Below the pieces are notes generated by a model that ran no database searches, was not told where the DNA came from, and saw nothing but the letters and a program-made list of their open reading frames with translations. Positions 26,880 through 34,003 of a DNA stretch of 64,000 nucleotides are shown one piece after another. Source of the stretch: Glycocaulis profundi (GTDB taxonomy: Bacteria; Pseudomonadota; Alphaproteobacteria; Caulobacterales; Maricaulaceae); the NCBI GenBank assembly GCA_007050995.1, contig VJOU01000002.1, positions 211,501 through 275,500 of the forward strand, in the 5' to 3' direction. The translations under genes and the position numbers were made by a program. Every line of letters starts with the position of its first letter. The first letter of the stretch is position 1.

Positions 26880-27212
26880 TCACCCCCCGAAGCCGGGAAT
26901 CCCCATGCCGCCGGGCAGGCCCATGCCGCTGGTCACTTCGCCCAGCACTTTCTGGCTGGCCTCGTCGGCCTTGCGCTTGGCGTCGGCCATGGCCGCCAGG
27001 ATCAGGTCTTCCATGATCTCCGGCTCGCTGGCGTCGATCACGGACGGGTCGATCTTGACCGCGCGGGGTTCGCCCTTGGCGGTCATCGTGACCTTGATCA
27101 GGCCCGCGCCCGCCGCGCCCTCGACCTCCAGCGTGTCGAGCCGGGCCTGGGCCTCGGCCATCTTCTTCTGCATTTCCTGGGCCTGTTTCATCAGGCCGGC
27201 CAGATCTTTCAT
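26880..27212 (-). CDS. YbaB/EbfC family nucleoid-associated protein
   Basis: A 110-residue small DNA-binding protein. The N-terminal coiled helix is MKDLAGLMKQAQEMQKKMAE, the central sheet is IKVTMTAKGEPRAVKIDPSV, and the C-terminus is Gly/Met rich (SGMGLPGGMGIPGFGG), as usual. The family forms tweezer-like dimers that bind DNA with loose specificity. Its ATG overlaps the dnaX stop in ATGA, so the two are coupled. The gene ends 27 bases from the convergent restriction-modification gene. Confidence 0.93.
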   Translation of the reverse strand: MKDLAGLMKQAQEMQKKMAEAQARLDTLEVEGAAGAGLIKVTMTAKGEPRAVKIDPSVIDASEPEIMEDLILAAMADAKRKADEASQKVLGEVTSGMGLPGGMGIPGFGG

Positions 27213-29053
27213 CGGCGTCCTTCCTTGCGGGCGTCCGGCCCGGTCTCGTTCTCAGATTGGGGGGTCTCGTCGGGGGCGGGCGGGTCGAGCACGCCGATGA
27301 TCTCCGCACCGGGGAACAGGGTCATGGCCCTTACCACGGCGGGATCGCGCTCGACGCGCTCCATCGCCTCGCGGTGCTCGCGGCGGCGGCGCTCCTGGAC
27401 GGTCTCCGCCCCGCGCGCCTTGCCCGAGCCGTCCACCAGCCAGCGCTCGCCGGTCTGCTCCTGCAGGAAGCCCGCGATGCGCGCGCCCAGATCGCGCGGC
27501 GCGCCCTCGGCGGCCTCGAACACCACCTTGCCCGCGCCCACCGACACGGGCCGCACATAGCGCTCGATGGCGGCCTGAAGCCCGATGTCGCGCTCGGCTT
27601 CGATCAGCGCGATCAGCCCTTCGAAACTGTCCGGCCCCGAGGGAGACGGAGCGGCGGTTTCGGGTTCGGCGGGCGCTTGTGGAGGCGGAACATGGTCGAC
27701 CATGCTCCGGGAGGGCTCCGGCAAGGTCGCGGACGGCCCCTGACCCTGCCCGCCGCCCGCAGGCGGCGCGGCGTTGGATTGCGGAGAGGATAAAGGCTGG
27801 CCCGCCAGCAGGCGCGCGGCATCCTCAGGGGACGGCAGGCTGGCCGCCGCCATCAGCCGGATGATCGCCATTTCCGCAGCCGAGACAGGGTCGGGCGCGC
27901 TGCGCACGTCCTCCAGCCCGCTCAACGCGGTCTTCCACAGCCGGGTCAGCCCGGCGAGGGACTGGGCGCCGGACAGCTCGGACAGAACCGCGACCGTCTC
28001 GGCCGCCTCGCCCAGATCCGCGCCCTCGCCCGCCGCCTTGATCCGGCTCATGGCGTGCAGATAATCGAGCACGTCGCGCATCAACACCTGCGGGTCCGCG
28101 CCCGCATCATACTGGCTTTTCAGCTCTTTGAGCGCATCCGGCCCGCGCCCCTCCAGCGCCGCGGCCAGCAGGTCCAGCACCCGCGAGCGGTCCGCCAGCC
28201 CCAGCATGTCGCGCACCTGCGCGGCGCTGACCGGGCCGTCGCCCGTGGCCTGCACGATGGCCTGGTCCAGCAGCGACAGCGCGTCGCGCACCGAGCCTTC
28301 GGCCGCCCGCGCGATGGCCATAAGCCCGTCGCGCTCGACCGCAGCGCCCTCCTTCTCGCATATGGCTTCAAGGTGCCCGGTCAGCACCTCGCGGTCCACG
28401 CGCTTGAGATCGAAGCGCTGGCAGCGCGACAGCACCGTGACCGGCACTTTCCGGATCTCGGTGGTCGCGAAGATGAACTTCACGTGGGGCGGCGGTTCTT
28501 CGAGGGTTTTGAGCAGCGCGTTGAACGCCGAGGTCGACAGCATGTGGACCTCGTCGATGATGTAGACCTTGCACGGCGCGCTGACCGGCGAATACCGCAC
28601 GCCTTCGAGGATTTCGCGGATGTCGCCCACGCCGGTGCGCGAGGCGGCGTCCATCTCCATCACGTCGACATGGCTCGATTTGGCGATCGCCGCGCAGTGG
28701 ATGCCGGGCGGATCGAGCTCGATGGAGGGGCCCTTGCGCCCGTCTTCGGTCTGGTAGTTCAGCGCCCGGGCGATCAGGCGCGCGGTGGTGGTCTTGCCCA
28801 CCCCCCTCACCCCGGTGAGCATGTAGGCGTGCGCGATCCGGCCCGCCGCGAAGGCGTTGGTCAGGGTGCGGACCATGGCCTCCTGGCCGATCAGGTCCTT
28901 GAAATCCTGGGGGCGGTATTTGCGCGCCAGCACCTGATAGCCGCCGGGCGCGGCGTCCTTGGGCGCGGGATCGAAGCCGGGCAGGTCGAGGGAGGCCTCG
29001 TCCGGGTCCGCCTCGGCGGGCCGGGCGTCAGCGCCGGAGGTCTCGTCCATCAT
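27209..29053 (-). CDS. dnaX: DNA polymerase III subunit gamma/tau
   Basis: A 614-residue clamp-loader ATPase. It has Walker A GVRGVGKTT (81-89), Walker B IIDEVHMLS (165-173), sensor 1 FIFATTEIRKVPVTVLSRCQ, and SRC arginine finger context. An E. coli-type zinc module with four cysteines is not kept: the equivalent stretch between ALNY and MDAASRT has a single Cys (Cys120). The C-terminal third is Pro/Ala-rich then a tau-like domain. No slippery A-run for a gamma frameshift was noticed. It overlaps ybaB by four bases and follows the SRP RNA gene by 40 bases. Confidence 0.95.
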   Translation of the reverse strand: MMDETSGADARPAEADPDEASLDLPGFDPAPKDAAPGGYQVLARKYRPQDFKDLIGQEAMVRTLTNAFAAGRIAHAYMLTGVRGVGKTTTARLIARALNYQTEDGRKGPSIELDPPGIHCAAIAKSSHVDVMEMDAASRTGVGDIREILEGVRYSPVSAPCKVYIIDEVHMLSTSAFNALLKTLEEPPPHVKFIFATTEIRKVPVTVLSRCQRFDLKRVDREVLTGHLEAICEKEGAAVERDGLMAIARAAEGSVRDALSLLDQAIVQATGDGPVSAAQVRDMLGLADRSRVLDLLAAALEGRGPDALKELKSQYDAGADPQVLMRDVLDYLHAMSRIKAAGEGADLGEAAETVAVLSELSGAQSLAGLTRLWKTALSGLEDVRSAPDPVSAAEMAIIRLMAAASLPSPEDAARLLAGQPLSSPQSNAAPPAGGGQGQGPSATLPEPSRSMVDHVPPPQAPAEPETAAPSPSGPDSFEGLIALIEAERDIGLQAAIERYVRPVSVGAGKVVFEAAEGAPRDLGARIAGFLQEQTGERWLVDGSGKARGAETVQERRRREHREAMERVERDPAVVRAMTLFPGAEIIGVLDPPAPDETPQSENETGPDARKEGRR

Positions 29054-29093
29054 GGGGCGCGGCCCTTCCCTCGCTGGCGTCGAACTGGGGGAA

Positions 29094-29188
29094 GGCGGCG
29101 GAAGACCGGACGGCGACCCGAGCCGGAACTCGTTACGGCTGCTTCCTTCCGGACCTGACCGGGTTGGCGAGGGGCCCGTCCGCCGCCG
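29094..29188 (-). ncRNA. ffs: Signal recognition particle RNA (4.5S, small bacterial type)
   Basis: On the minus strand the conserved domain IV core reads GGTCAGGTCCGGAAGGAAG and then CAGCCGTAACGAG, with the GGAA tetraloop and both symmetric loops bound by Ffh. The outer stem pairs GGCGGCGGA (29187-29179) with TCCGCCGCC (29102-29094), and ACGGGCCC faces GGGTCGCCGT further in. Size is about 95 nt, as for the short SRP RNA. It lies just upstream of dnaX, a location known from other alphaproteobacteria. The exact ends are estimated from pairing. Confidence 0.93.
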
Positions 29189-29244
29189 GCCTTCCTGCCG
29201 CCAATATCGCGGGTCGGCGAGCAGGTTTCAAGCGGGCTGTCCCG

Positions 29245-29460
29245 TCAGAGTTCAGCGGCCTCGCGCAGGAAGGCCGCATGCTGGTCGAGCACCGCGATCA
29301 GGCGCGGATCGCCGCCCTCCGCGACCAGCCGCTCGAGCCACAGCTCGACCACGGCGGATTGAGTGCACAGCCAGTCGCGCAGGCGGCCTGCGGGGGGCTG
29401 GGGAAGAGCCGCGGACGGCGCGGCGGCGAAGGCGGGGGGAAGAGCGAGAAGCTGAGCCAT
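29245..29460 (-). CDS. Small hypothetical protein
   Basis: A 71-residue reading frame with genome-like codon use, starting MAQLLALPPAFAAAP and continuing with a helical region VVELWLERLVAEGGDPRLIA. A Pro/Ala-rich head precedes two helices. No strong ribosome-binding site is visible, and I do not recognise a family. It lies just upstream of the SRP RNA on the same strand. It may be real, but coding is not certain. Confidence 0.4.
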   Translation of the reverse strand: MAQLLALPPAFAAAPSAALPQPPAGRLRDWLCTQSAVVELWLERLVAEGGDPRLIAVLDQHAAFLREAAEL

Positions 29461-29538
29461 GAGAGAAGCATTATGCGACTCATTCTCATTTTCAAGCGGA
29501 TTTTCCGCGGCACGGCCAATTGCAAGCCACTACACATG

Positions 29539-29567
29539 AAAAAGCCCCGCGCCGAGGGCGCGGGGCT
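29539..29567 (-). terminator. Terminator of the first barrel gene
   Basis: The stem AGCCCCGCGCC with GGCGCGGGGCT and a 3-base loop is followed on the minus strand by TTTTT. A second perfect hairpin, CGGATCCGG with CCGGATCCG around CGGG, lies at 29576-29597 between it and the stop codon. Confidence 0.85.
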
Positions 29568-29614
29568 GTTCCATCCGGATCCGGCGGGCCGGATCCGATT
29601 CGCCTGACCGTTTC

Positions 29615-30148
29615 CTAGAAGCGGCGGACGTAGGACACGCCAAAGGCGTCGGCCTTGCCGTTGCCGTCGGTGAAGTCATAGCGGGTGTAGTCGAAGCGCA
29701 CCGCGTTCGGACCGGCGAAGGCCCATTCCGCGCCGCCGCCGAAGGCCCAGCCGTCGACATTGTCAGACACGGTCACGCCCGCGGCGGACACTTCGGCGTC
29801 GGCATAGATGTAGCCGCCGCGCGCGAACACGGAGAACTCCGGCGAGATCGGGTACTGCGCTTTCGCATATGCGCCGATGCCGTAGTCCAGCCCGCCTTTG
29901 ACGGCCTCGCCGCCCACGGTGGCGATGGTTTCATCGCCCAGACCGATCAGCAGGTCGGCTTCCACGCCGAAGAAGGGCGTGAAGTCATAGCCGCCGCGGA
30001 TCGACAGGGCGTCGATGTCCAGCGAGTCCGCGTCGATGAACTGGTAGCCCGCGCCCAGATGGAACTGGCCCGACTGGACCGGCTGCTGAGCCTGGGCGGC
30101 GCCCGCCAGCAGAACGACGGCGGAAGCGGTGAGGAAAAGGGTCTTCAT
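29615..30148 (-). CDS. Small outer-membrane beta-barrel protein, paralogue 1
   Basis: A 177-residue OmpA/OmpW-like eight-stranded barrel. It has a signal peptide ending AGAAQAQ (about residue 21), alternating strands such as FHLGAGYQFIDAD and IRGGYDFTPFFGVEADLLIG, and the C-terminal barrel signal ending YVRRF. It shares GWAxGGGAEWAFAGPNAxRFDYT and YAKAQYPxS/T with the next gene upstream. Function is unknown; it may be structural or a narrow pore. It has its own terminator and an upstream motif shared with its paralogue. Confidence 0.85.
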   Translation of the reverse strand: MKTLFLTASAVVLLAGAAQAQQPVQSGQFHLGAGYQFIDADSLDIDALSIRGGYDFTPFFGVEADLLIGLGDETIATVGGEAVKGGLDYGIGAYAKAQYPISPEFSVFARGGYIYADAEVSAAGVTVSDNVDGWAFGGGAEWAFAGPNAVRFDYTRYDFTDGNGKADAFGVSYVRRF

Positions 30149-30267
30149 GATCGACTGACCTTTATGGTTTTTCGTTGCGAGCCCCCGGCCCGTGGCGCGA
30201 AGTTGTGGTCGCTCAGGGGCCTCCGCAAGCGCTTCAAACCCTCATGAATGTGCACCCCGCCCAAGCT

Positions 30268-30293
30268 GTGTCCTTCCGGACACGGACTATGGC
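30268..30293 (-). promoter_or_regulatory. Shared control element upstream of barrel paralogue 1
   Basis: The perfect inverted repeat GTGTCC-TTCC-GGACAC (30268-30283) is followed by GGACTATGGC, giving GGACACGGACTATGGC (30278-30293). The same 16 bases occur upstream of the second paralogue at almost the same distance from the start codon (about 130 versus 135 bases). Confidence 0.55.
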
Positions 30294-30380
30294 CGGAATA
30301 TGGCCGACATCGCCCAACACACTGAAAAAGCCGGGATTACGCCCAATTGGTAAACAGCTTCACTTTCATCCCGTCCCACG

Positions 30381-30412
30381 AAAAAGCCCCCGCGCCGGAG
30401 CGCGGGGGCTTT
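30381..30412 (-). terminator. Terminator of the second barrel gene
   Basis: The stem AAAGCCCCCGCGC with GCGCGGGGGCTTT and a 4-base loop is followed on the minus strand by a T-run, 32 bases past the stop codon. Confidence 0.88.
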
Positions 30413-30443
30413 CATCGTCAGCACGGTGATCCGTGCGTCCGGC

Positions 30444-30980
30444 CTAGAAGCGGCGGACGTAGGAGACCGAGTAGCTGTCGGACACGCCGTTGTCGTTGAC
30501 GTAGTCGGCGTGGGTGTAGTCGAAGCGCAGGGCGTTCGGACCGGCGAAGGCCCATTCCGCGCCGCCGCCCCAGGCCCAGCCGTCCACATCGTCAACGGCC
30601 CGGCCGCCCAGGAAGGTGCCGCGCACGTTGGCGTAGGTGTAACCGCCGCGGGCGAAGACGTTGATGGTCTCGGTCACGGGGTACTGCGCCTTGGCGAACG
30701 CGCCCAGCGAGTAATCGAACGCGGAGTCGTCCTCGATGCCGCCCACGGTCACGGTGGTGTCGGTCAGCGGCAGGGTGAGGTCGCCTTCGACGGCGAAGAA
30801 CTCGTTGATCTCGTAGCCGGTGCGGAACAGGGCGTTGTGGTACCCGTTCCCGCCGACGTCGGTGTACTGGTAGCCGGCGCCGAGGTTGAAGCCGGTTTCC
30901 TGCACGGGGGCGGGCTGCTGCGCGATGGCGGCGCCCGAGGCGATGATGGCGGCCGAGCCGGCCAGGAGGAGAGTTTTCAT
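30444..30980 (-). CDS. Small outer-membrane beta-barrel protein, paralogue 2
   Basis: A 178-residue barrel closely related to its downstream neighbour. The signal peptide ends SGAAIAQ (about residue 21). Strands include FNLGAGYQYTDVGG, LFRTGYEINEFFAVEGDLTL and INVFARGGYTYANVRG, ending SVSYVRRF with the terminal Phe recognised by the BAM complex. The ATG at 30980 begins the signal peptide; reading upstream in frame runs through the control region. The two genes are tandem copies with separate terminators, so each is probably transcribed alone. Confidence 0.85.
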   Translation of the reverse strand: MKTLLLAGSAAIIASGAAIAQQPAPVQETGFNLGAGYQYTDVGGNGYHNALFRTGYEINEFFAVEGDLTLPLTDTTVTVGGIEDDSAFDYSLGAFAKAQYPVTETINVFARGGYTYANVRGTFLGGRAVDDVDGWAWGGGAEWAFAGPNALRFDYTHADYVNDNGVSDSYSVSYVRRF

Positions 30981-31316
30981 AATCGACTCCAGTCTGTTCT
31001 GTTTTTTCGTCTCGCGCCCTCCCAGCGCTGCGGGAGAGTTGCGAGGTGAAAGAACGGTTCGCAAGGGCTCGCCGCTGCAGCAATCTGTGCGGACAACCGC
31101 ATGTGTGACCGTCAGGACACGGACTATGGCGAGACTGTGGCGATTGCGTGCGCTCAGCGCCTTTATCATTGAAAAAAGACACGTTTTCGCCACCGCCCTT
31201 AATGTCCGCGCGGGCCGCAGGGTTGATGAATCCGCTCATTCGCAATCGCAGCGAGCCCGGATACCCCACCCGCGGGCGCTGGTCTGGAACCGCGCGGCGG
31301 TTTATCTGGCGGGCTC
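30981..31316. promoter_or_regulatory. Barrel 2 / nudC divergent upstream region
   Basis: 336 bases without a gene. It contains GTGACC-GTCA-GGACAC (31105-31120), an imperfect copy of the palindrome upstream of barrel 1, followed by the identical GGACACGGACTATGGC (31115-31130). No clear -35/-10 pair for nudC was seen. Confidence 0.5.
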
Positions 31317-32165
31317 ATGGATCTGACCTTCACACGCTCCCCCCTCGACCATGCCGGCCTGTTTCGCGGCGACCCCGACTGGATCGACGGCCTTATGGCC
31401 GACCCGTCCGCCCGCGTGCTGGCCCTGTCGGGCGGCGCGCCCCTGCCCGGACCGGACGGCGCGCCGCTGGCGCTGACCGTGCCGGAGGCGCAGGCCCGGG
31501 CCCTGCCGCCCGGACTGGTCTTTCTGGGGCTGGAGGACGGCGCGCCGTGGTTCGCCGCCACGGTGGAGGGCGAGGCGCTGGACTTCCGGCGCGCGGCGAT
31601 GACCGCCCCGCCGGGACTGGCCGCGATTATGGGCCGCGCACGCTCGATGCTGATGTGGCACGGGCGGCGGCGCTTCTGTTCGAACTGCGGGGCGGAGAAC
31701 ACCGTGCGCGACGGCGGCGCCCGGCTTGTCTGCCCGTCCTGCGGCATGGAGCATTTCCCGCGCACCGACCCCAGCGTGATCATGCTTGCCCATCATGGCG
31801 ACCGCGCCGTTCTGGGCCGCCAGCCCGGCTGGCCCGAGGGCATGTATGCGACGCTGGCGGGCTTCATGGAGCCGGGCGAGACCATAGAGGAGGCGTGCGC
31901 GCGCGAGGTGTTCGAGGAGACGGGACTGCGGGTGACCGCGGCGCGCTATGTCGCCAGTCAGCCCTGGCCCTTCCCCTCCTCGCTGATGATCGGGCTGATC
32001 GCGGAGGTCGCCGACGGCGCCCCCGTGGCCCGGGACGACCTCGAGGATGCGCGCTGGTTCACGCGGGCGGAGACGCGCGTGCTCTATGAAGACGTGATGG
32101 CCCGCTGGGCGCCGCCGCATTTCTCGGTGTCGCGCCTGCTGATCGAAACCTGGCTGAAAATGTGA
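31317..32165 (+). CDS. nudC: NAD(+) diphosphatase NudC
   Basis: A 282-residue Nudix hydrolase of the NudC type, which splits NADH to NMNH and AMP and removes NAD caps from RNA. The zinc ribbon uses Cys121, Cys124, Cys139 and Cys142. The Nudix box is GFMEPGETIEEACAREVFEE (from residue 182, then TGL). The NADH-specific motif SQPWPFPSSLM follows at about residue 214. All signature residues are kept. The ATG follows a weak GGCGGG site. The cytochrome gene lies 143 bases downstream and is probably separate. Confidence 0.96.
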   Translation: MDLTFTRSPLDHAGLFRGDPDWIDGLMADPSARVLALSGGAPLPGPDGAPLALTVPEAQARALPPGLVFLGLEDGAPWFAATVEGEALDFRRAAMTAPPGLAAIMGRARSMLMWHGRRRFCSNCGAENTVRDGGARLVCPSCGMEHFPRTDPSVIMLAHHGDRAVLGRQPGWPEGMYATLAGFMEPGETIEEACAREVFEETGLRVTAARYVASQPWPFPSSLMIGLIAEVADGAPVARDDLEDARWFTRAETRVLYEDVMARWAPPHFSVSRLLIETWLKM

Positions 32166-32308
32166 GGGGCGGCGCGACGAGGTGACGCGGCGTTTCGAGA
32201 GCCCTGCGGTTCCCTTGTCCGCGTTGCCCTAATAGGTTGCCTGCCAAGGCGGGTCGTGCGAAACACGCGCGCAAATCCGGGAACAGACTGAAAAGCGAGA
32301 GGACGTCG

Positions 32309-33127
32309 ATGGGCGATCTTTTCTGGAATAAAATCGCGGCCGCTGTCCTGGCGATCCTTCTGGTCGTCATGGGGCTGCGTGAGATCAGCAGCATCGTCTT
32401 CTCCGCCGAGGCGCCGTCCGAGCTGGCCTATCCGGTGGACATGAGCGCGCTGGAAGTCGCGGGCGCGGCTGACGAAGAGACCGGTCCGGTCGACTTCGGC
32501 ACCCTGCTCGCCGCCGCCAGCGCTTCTGACGGCGAGCGCGTCGCGCGCCGCTGCACGGCCTGCCACACCTTCGAGCAGGGCGGCGGGCACGGCACGGGCC
32601 CGGCCATGTACGGCGTGCTGGGCCGGGACGTCGCGTCGGTTTCCGGCTTCAACTACTCCAGCGCCATGCGCGACTACGCCGAGGGCGGCACCGAGTGGCT
32701 GTACCAGAACATGTACGAGTATCTGGAGAACCCGCGCCGCTACGTGCCGGGCACCTCGATGGCCTTCGCGGGCCTGCGCAGCCAGGACGACCGAATCAAC
32801 CTGCTCGCCTACATGCGTGAGCAGCACGACAATCCGCCGCCGCTCCCCGAGCCCCTGCCTGAAGACGAGACCGTGGCTGAAGAGTTCGCCACGGACGAGG
32901 ACGAAAGCACCCCCGTCGCCGCGACCACCGGCGATGGCGACACCGACGTGACCGAAGCCGACGCGGTGGCTGCGGACGAGGACGCCGAGGCCGAGGGCCT
33001 GGGCGGCGTGTCCGAAGAGGTCGTCGAAGAGGCCGAGGAAGACGAAGCCGCGCCTGAGGCCGGCGAGCCCGCCGCCGAAGACGGCGAAGAGGCCGGCGAC
33101 GAGGACGAAGAGCCCACCGAGGGCTGA
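32309..33127 (+). CDS. Membrane-anchored cytochrome c (CycM-like) with acidic C-terminal tail
   Basis: A 272-residue protein with an uncleaved N-terminal membrane helix (about residues 8-32). A class I cytochrome c domain follows, with haem motif CTACH (Cys82, Cys85, His86) and axial Met151 in PGTSMAFAG. The layout matches CycM/c552, which carries electrons from the bc1 complex to cytochrome c oxidase. From about residue 183 the chain becomes a low-complexity acidic tail rich in Glu, Asp, Ala and Thr to the end, about 90 residues not found in standard CycM. GAGAGGA upstream sets the start. Confidence 0.92.
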   Translation: MGDLFWNKIAAAVLAILLVVMGLREISSIVFSAEAPSELAYPVDMSALEVAGAADEETGPVDFGTLLAAASASDGERVARRCTACHTFEQGGGHGTGPAMYGVLGRDVASVSGFNYSSAMRDYAEGGTEWLYQNMYEYLENPRRYVPGTSMAFAGLRSQDDRINLLAYMREQHDNPPPLPEPLPEDETVAEEFATDEDESTPVAATTGDGDTDVTEADAVAADEDAEAEGLGGVSEEVVEEAEEDEAAPEAGEPAAEDGEEAGDEDEEPTEG

Positions 33128-33150
33128 CCGCTCCGTCTCAGACCGACATG

Positions 33151-33185
33151 AAAAGGGCGCGTCCGCCGGACGCGCCCTTTCTTTT
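33151..33185. terminator. Bidirectional terminator after the cytochrome gene
   Basis: The stem AAAGGGCGCGTCC with GGACGCGCCCTTT and a 3-base loop is followed by CTTTT on the plus strand and has an A-run on the other side. It separates the cytochrome gene from the convergent NlpC/P60 gene. Confidence 0.88.
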
Positions 33186-33205
33186 CGTCCCGATGCCGAG
33201 AAGCC

Positions 33206-34003
33206 TCACACCAGCCCGTTCCAGCTCGTTTCGGACGGCGCGCGATAGATGGCCCGGAGCGGGGCGTGGTGATGCTCGATCCGGCGGGCGGCCACGCTGA
33301 GCGGTTCGATCACCGTCATCATGTGGTGGGCGTTCGCATGCAGCAGATTGACCGTGTCGGTCATCACGCCGACATGGCCCGGCCAGAACACCAGATCGCC
33401 GCGCTGCAGCCCTGACAGGTCCGGCTGGATCGGCACATGGCTCCAGCGCTCCTGCGCCCAGGCTTCCTGATCGCCCGAATCGCGCGGGCAACGTCCGCCC
33501 GAGGCCTCGATGGCGACCTGGATCAGGCCCGAGCAGTCCAGCCCCAGGCTTTCCTTGCCGCCCCACAGATACGGGCTGTTCACGAAGCGCTCGGCGACGG
33601 CCACGAAATCGGGCTCCGCCGCGTCCAGCGCCGACAGATGCCCCGAGAACACCCACCCCAGCCGCTGGGCTTCAATGAACCGGCCTTCGCGCCGGCCCGC
33701 GGAGATCTTCGCGTTCAGCGAGATCAGCGAGCGCGGCGCGCTTTTCAGGTCCGGCTCGGAGAACACGTAGGTTCGGACCGCGCTGACCCGGTGAGTCGGG
33801 ATCAGCATGGGCCCGGACAGGGCCGAAGCGTCCACCCAGCCCGCATAGCCGTCATGACGCGACACGCCCTTCACCCAGCCTTCGCGCTCGGTGTCCGCGC
33901 CGAACACCTCCCCGCACAGGAGCTGGGTCAGCATGGGCGCGTCATCGGCGGGCTCCGAGCGGATCGCGGCGACGCCCGCGATGACCTGAAGTTCTTCAAC
34001 CAT
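33206..34003 (-). CDS. NlpC/P60 peptidoglycan hydrolase
   Basis: A 265-residue cysteine peptidase. Two SH3-like segments fill the N-terminal half (with GWVKGVSRHDGYAGWVDASA near residues 42-61 and GWVFSGHL near 116). The catalytic domain has LGLDCSGLIQVA (Cys157), WPGHVGVM (His210) and LLHANA (His222). No signal peptide is seen, although the family normally cuts cell-wall peptides; export or a cytosolic recycling role is open. The gene overlaps the aminopeptidase by eight bases; this two-gene arrangement recurs in alphaproteobacteria. Confidence 0.9.
   Translation of the reverse strand: MVEELQVIAGVAAIRSEPADDAPMLTQLLCGEVFGADTEREGWVKGVSRHDGYAGWVDASALSGPMLIPTHRVSAVRTYVFSEPDLKSAPRSLISLNAKISAGRREGRFIEAQRLGWVFSGHLSALDAAEPDFVAVAERFVNSPYLWGGKESLGLDCSGLIQVAIEASGGRCPRDSGDQEAWAQERWSHVPIQPDLSGLQRGDLVFWPGHVGVMTDTVNLLHANAHHMMTVIEPLSVAARRIEHHHAPLRAIYRAPSETSWNGLV

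Noticed and set aside
28055-29158. An open frame antisense to dnaX reaching into the SRP RNA gene
   Set aside because: dnaX is unmistakable, and the frame would overlap a structured RNA.
29576-29597. CGGATCCGG hairpin as an attachment or recombination site
   Set aside because: It sits within the 3' region of a barrel gene next to its terminator. No integrase or duplicate was seen, so an RNA stem is simpler.
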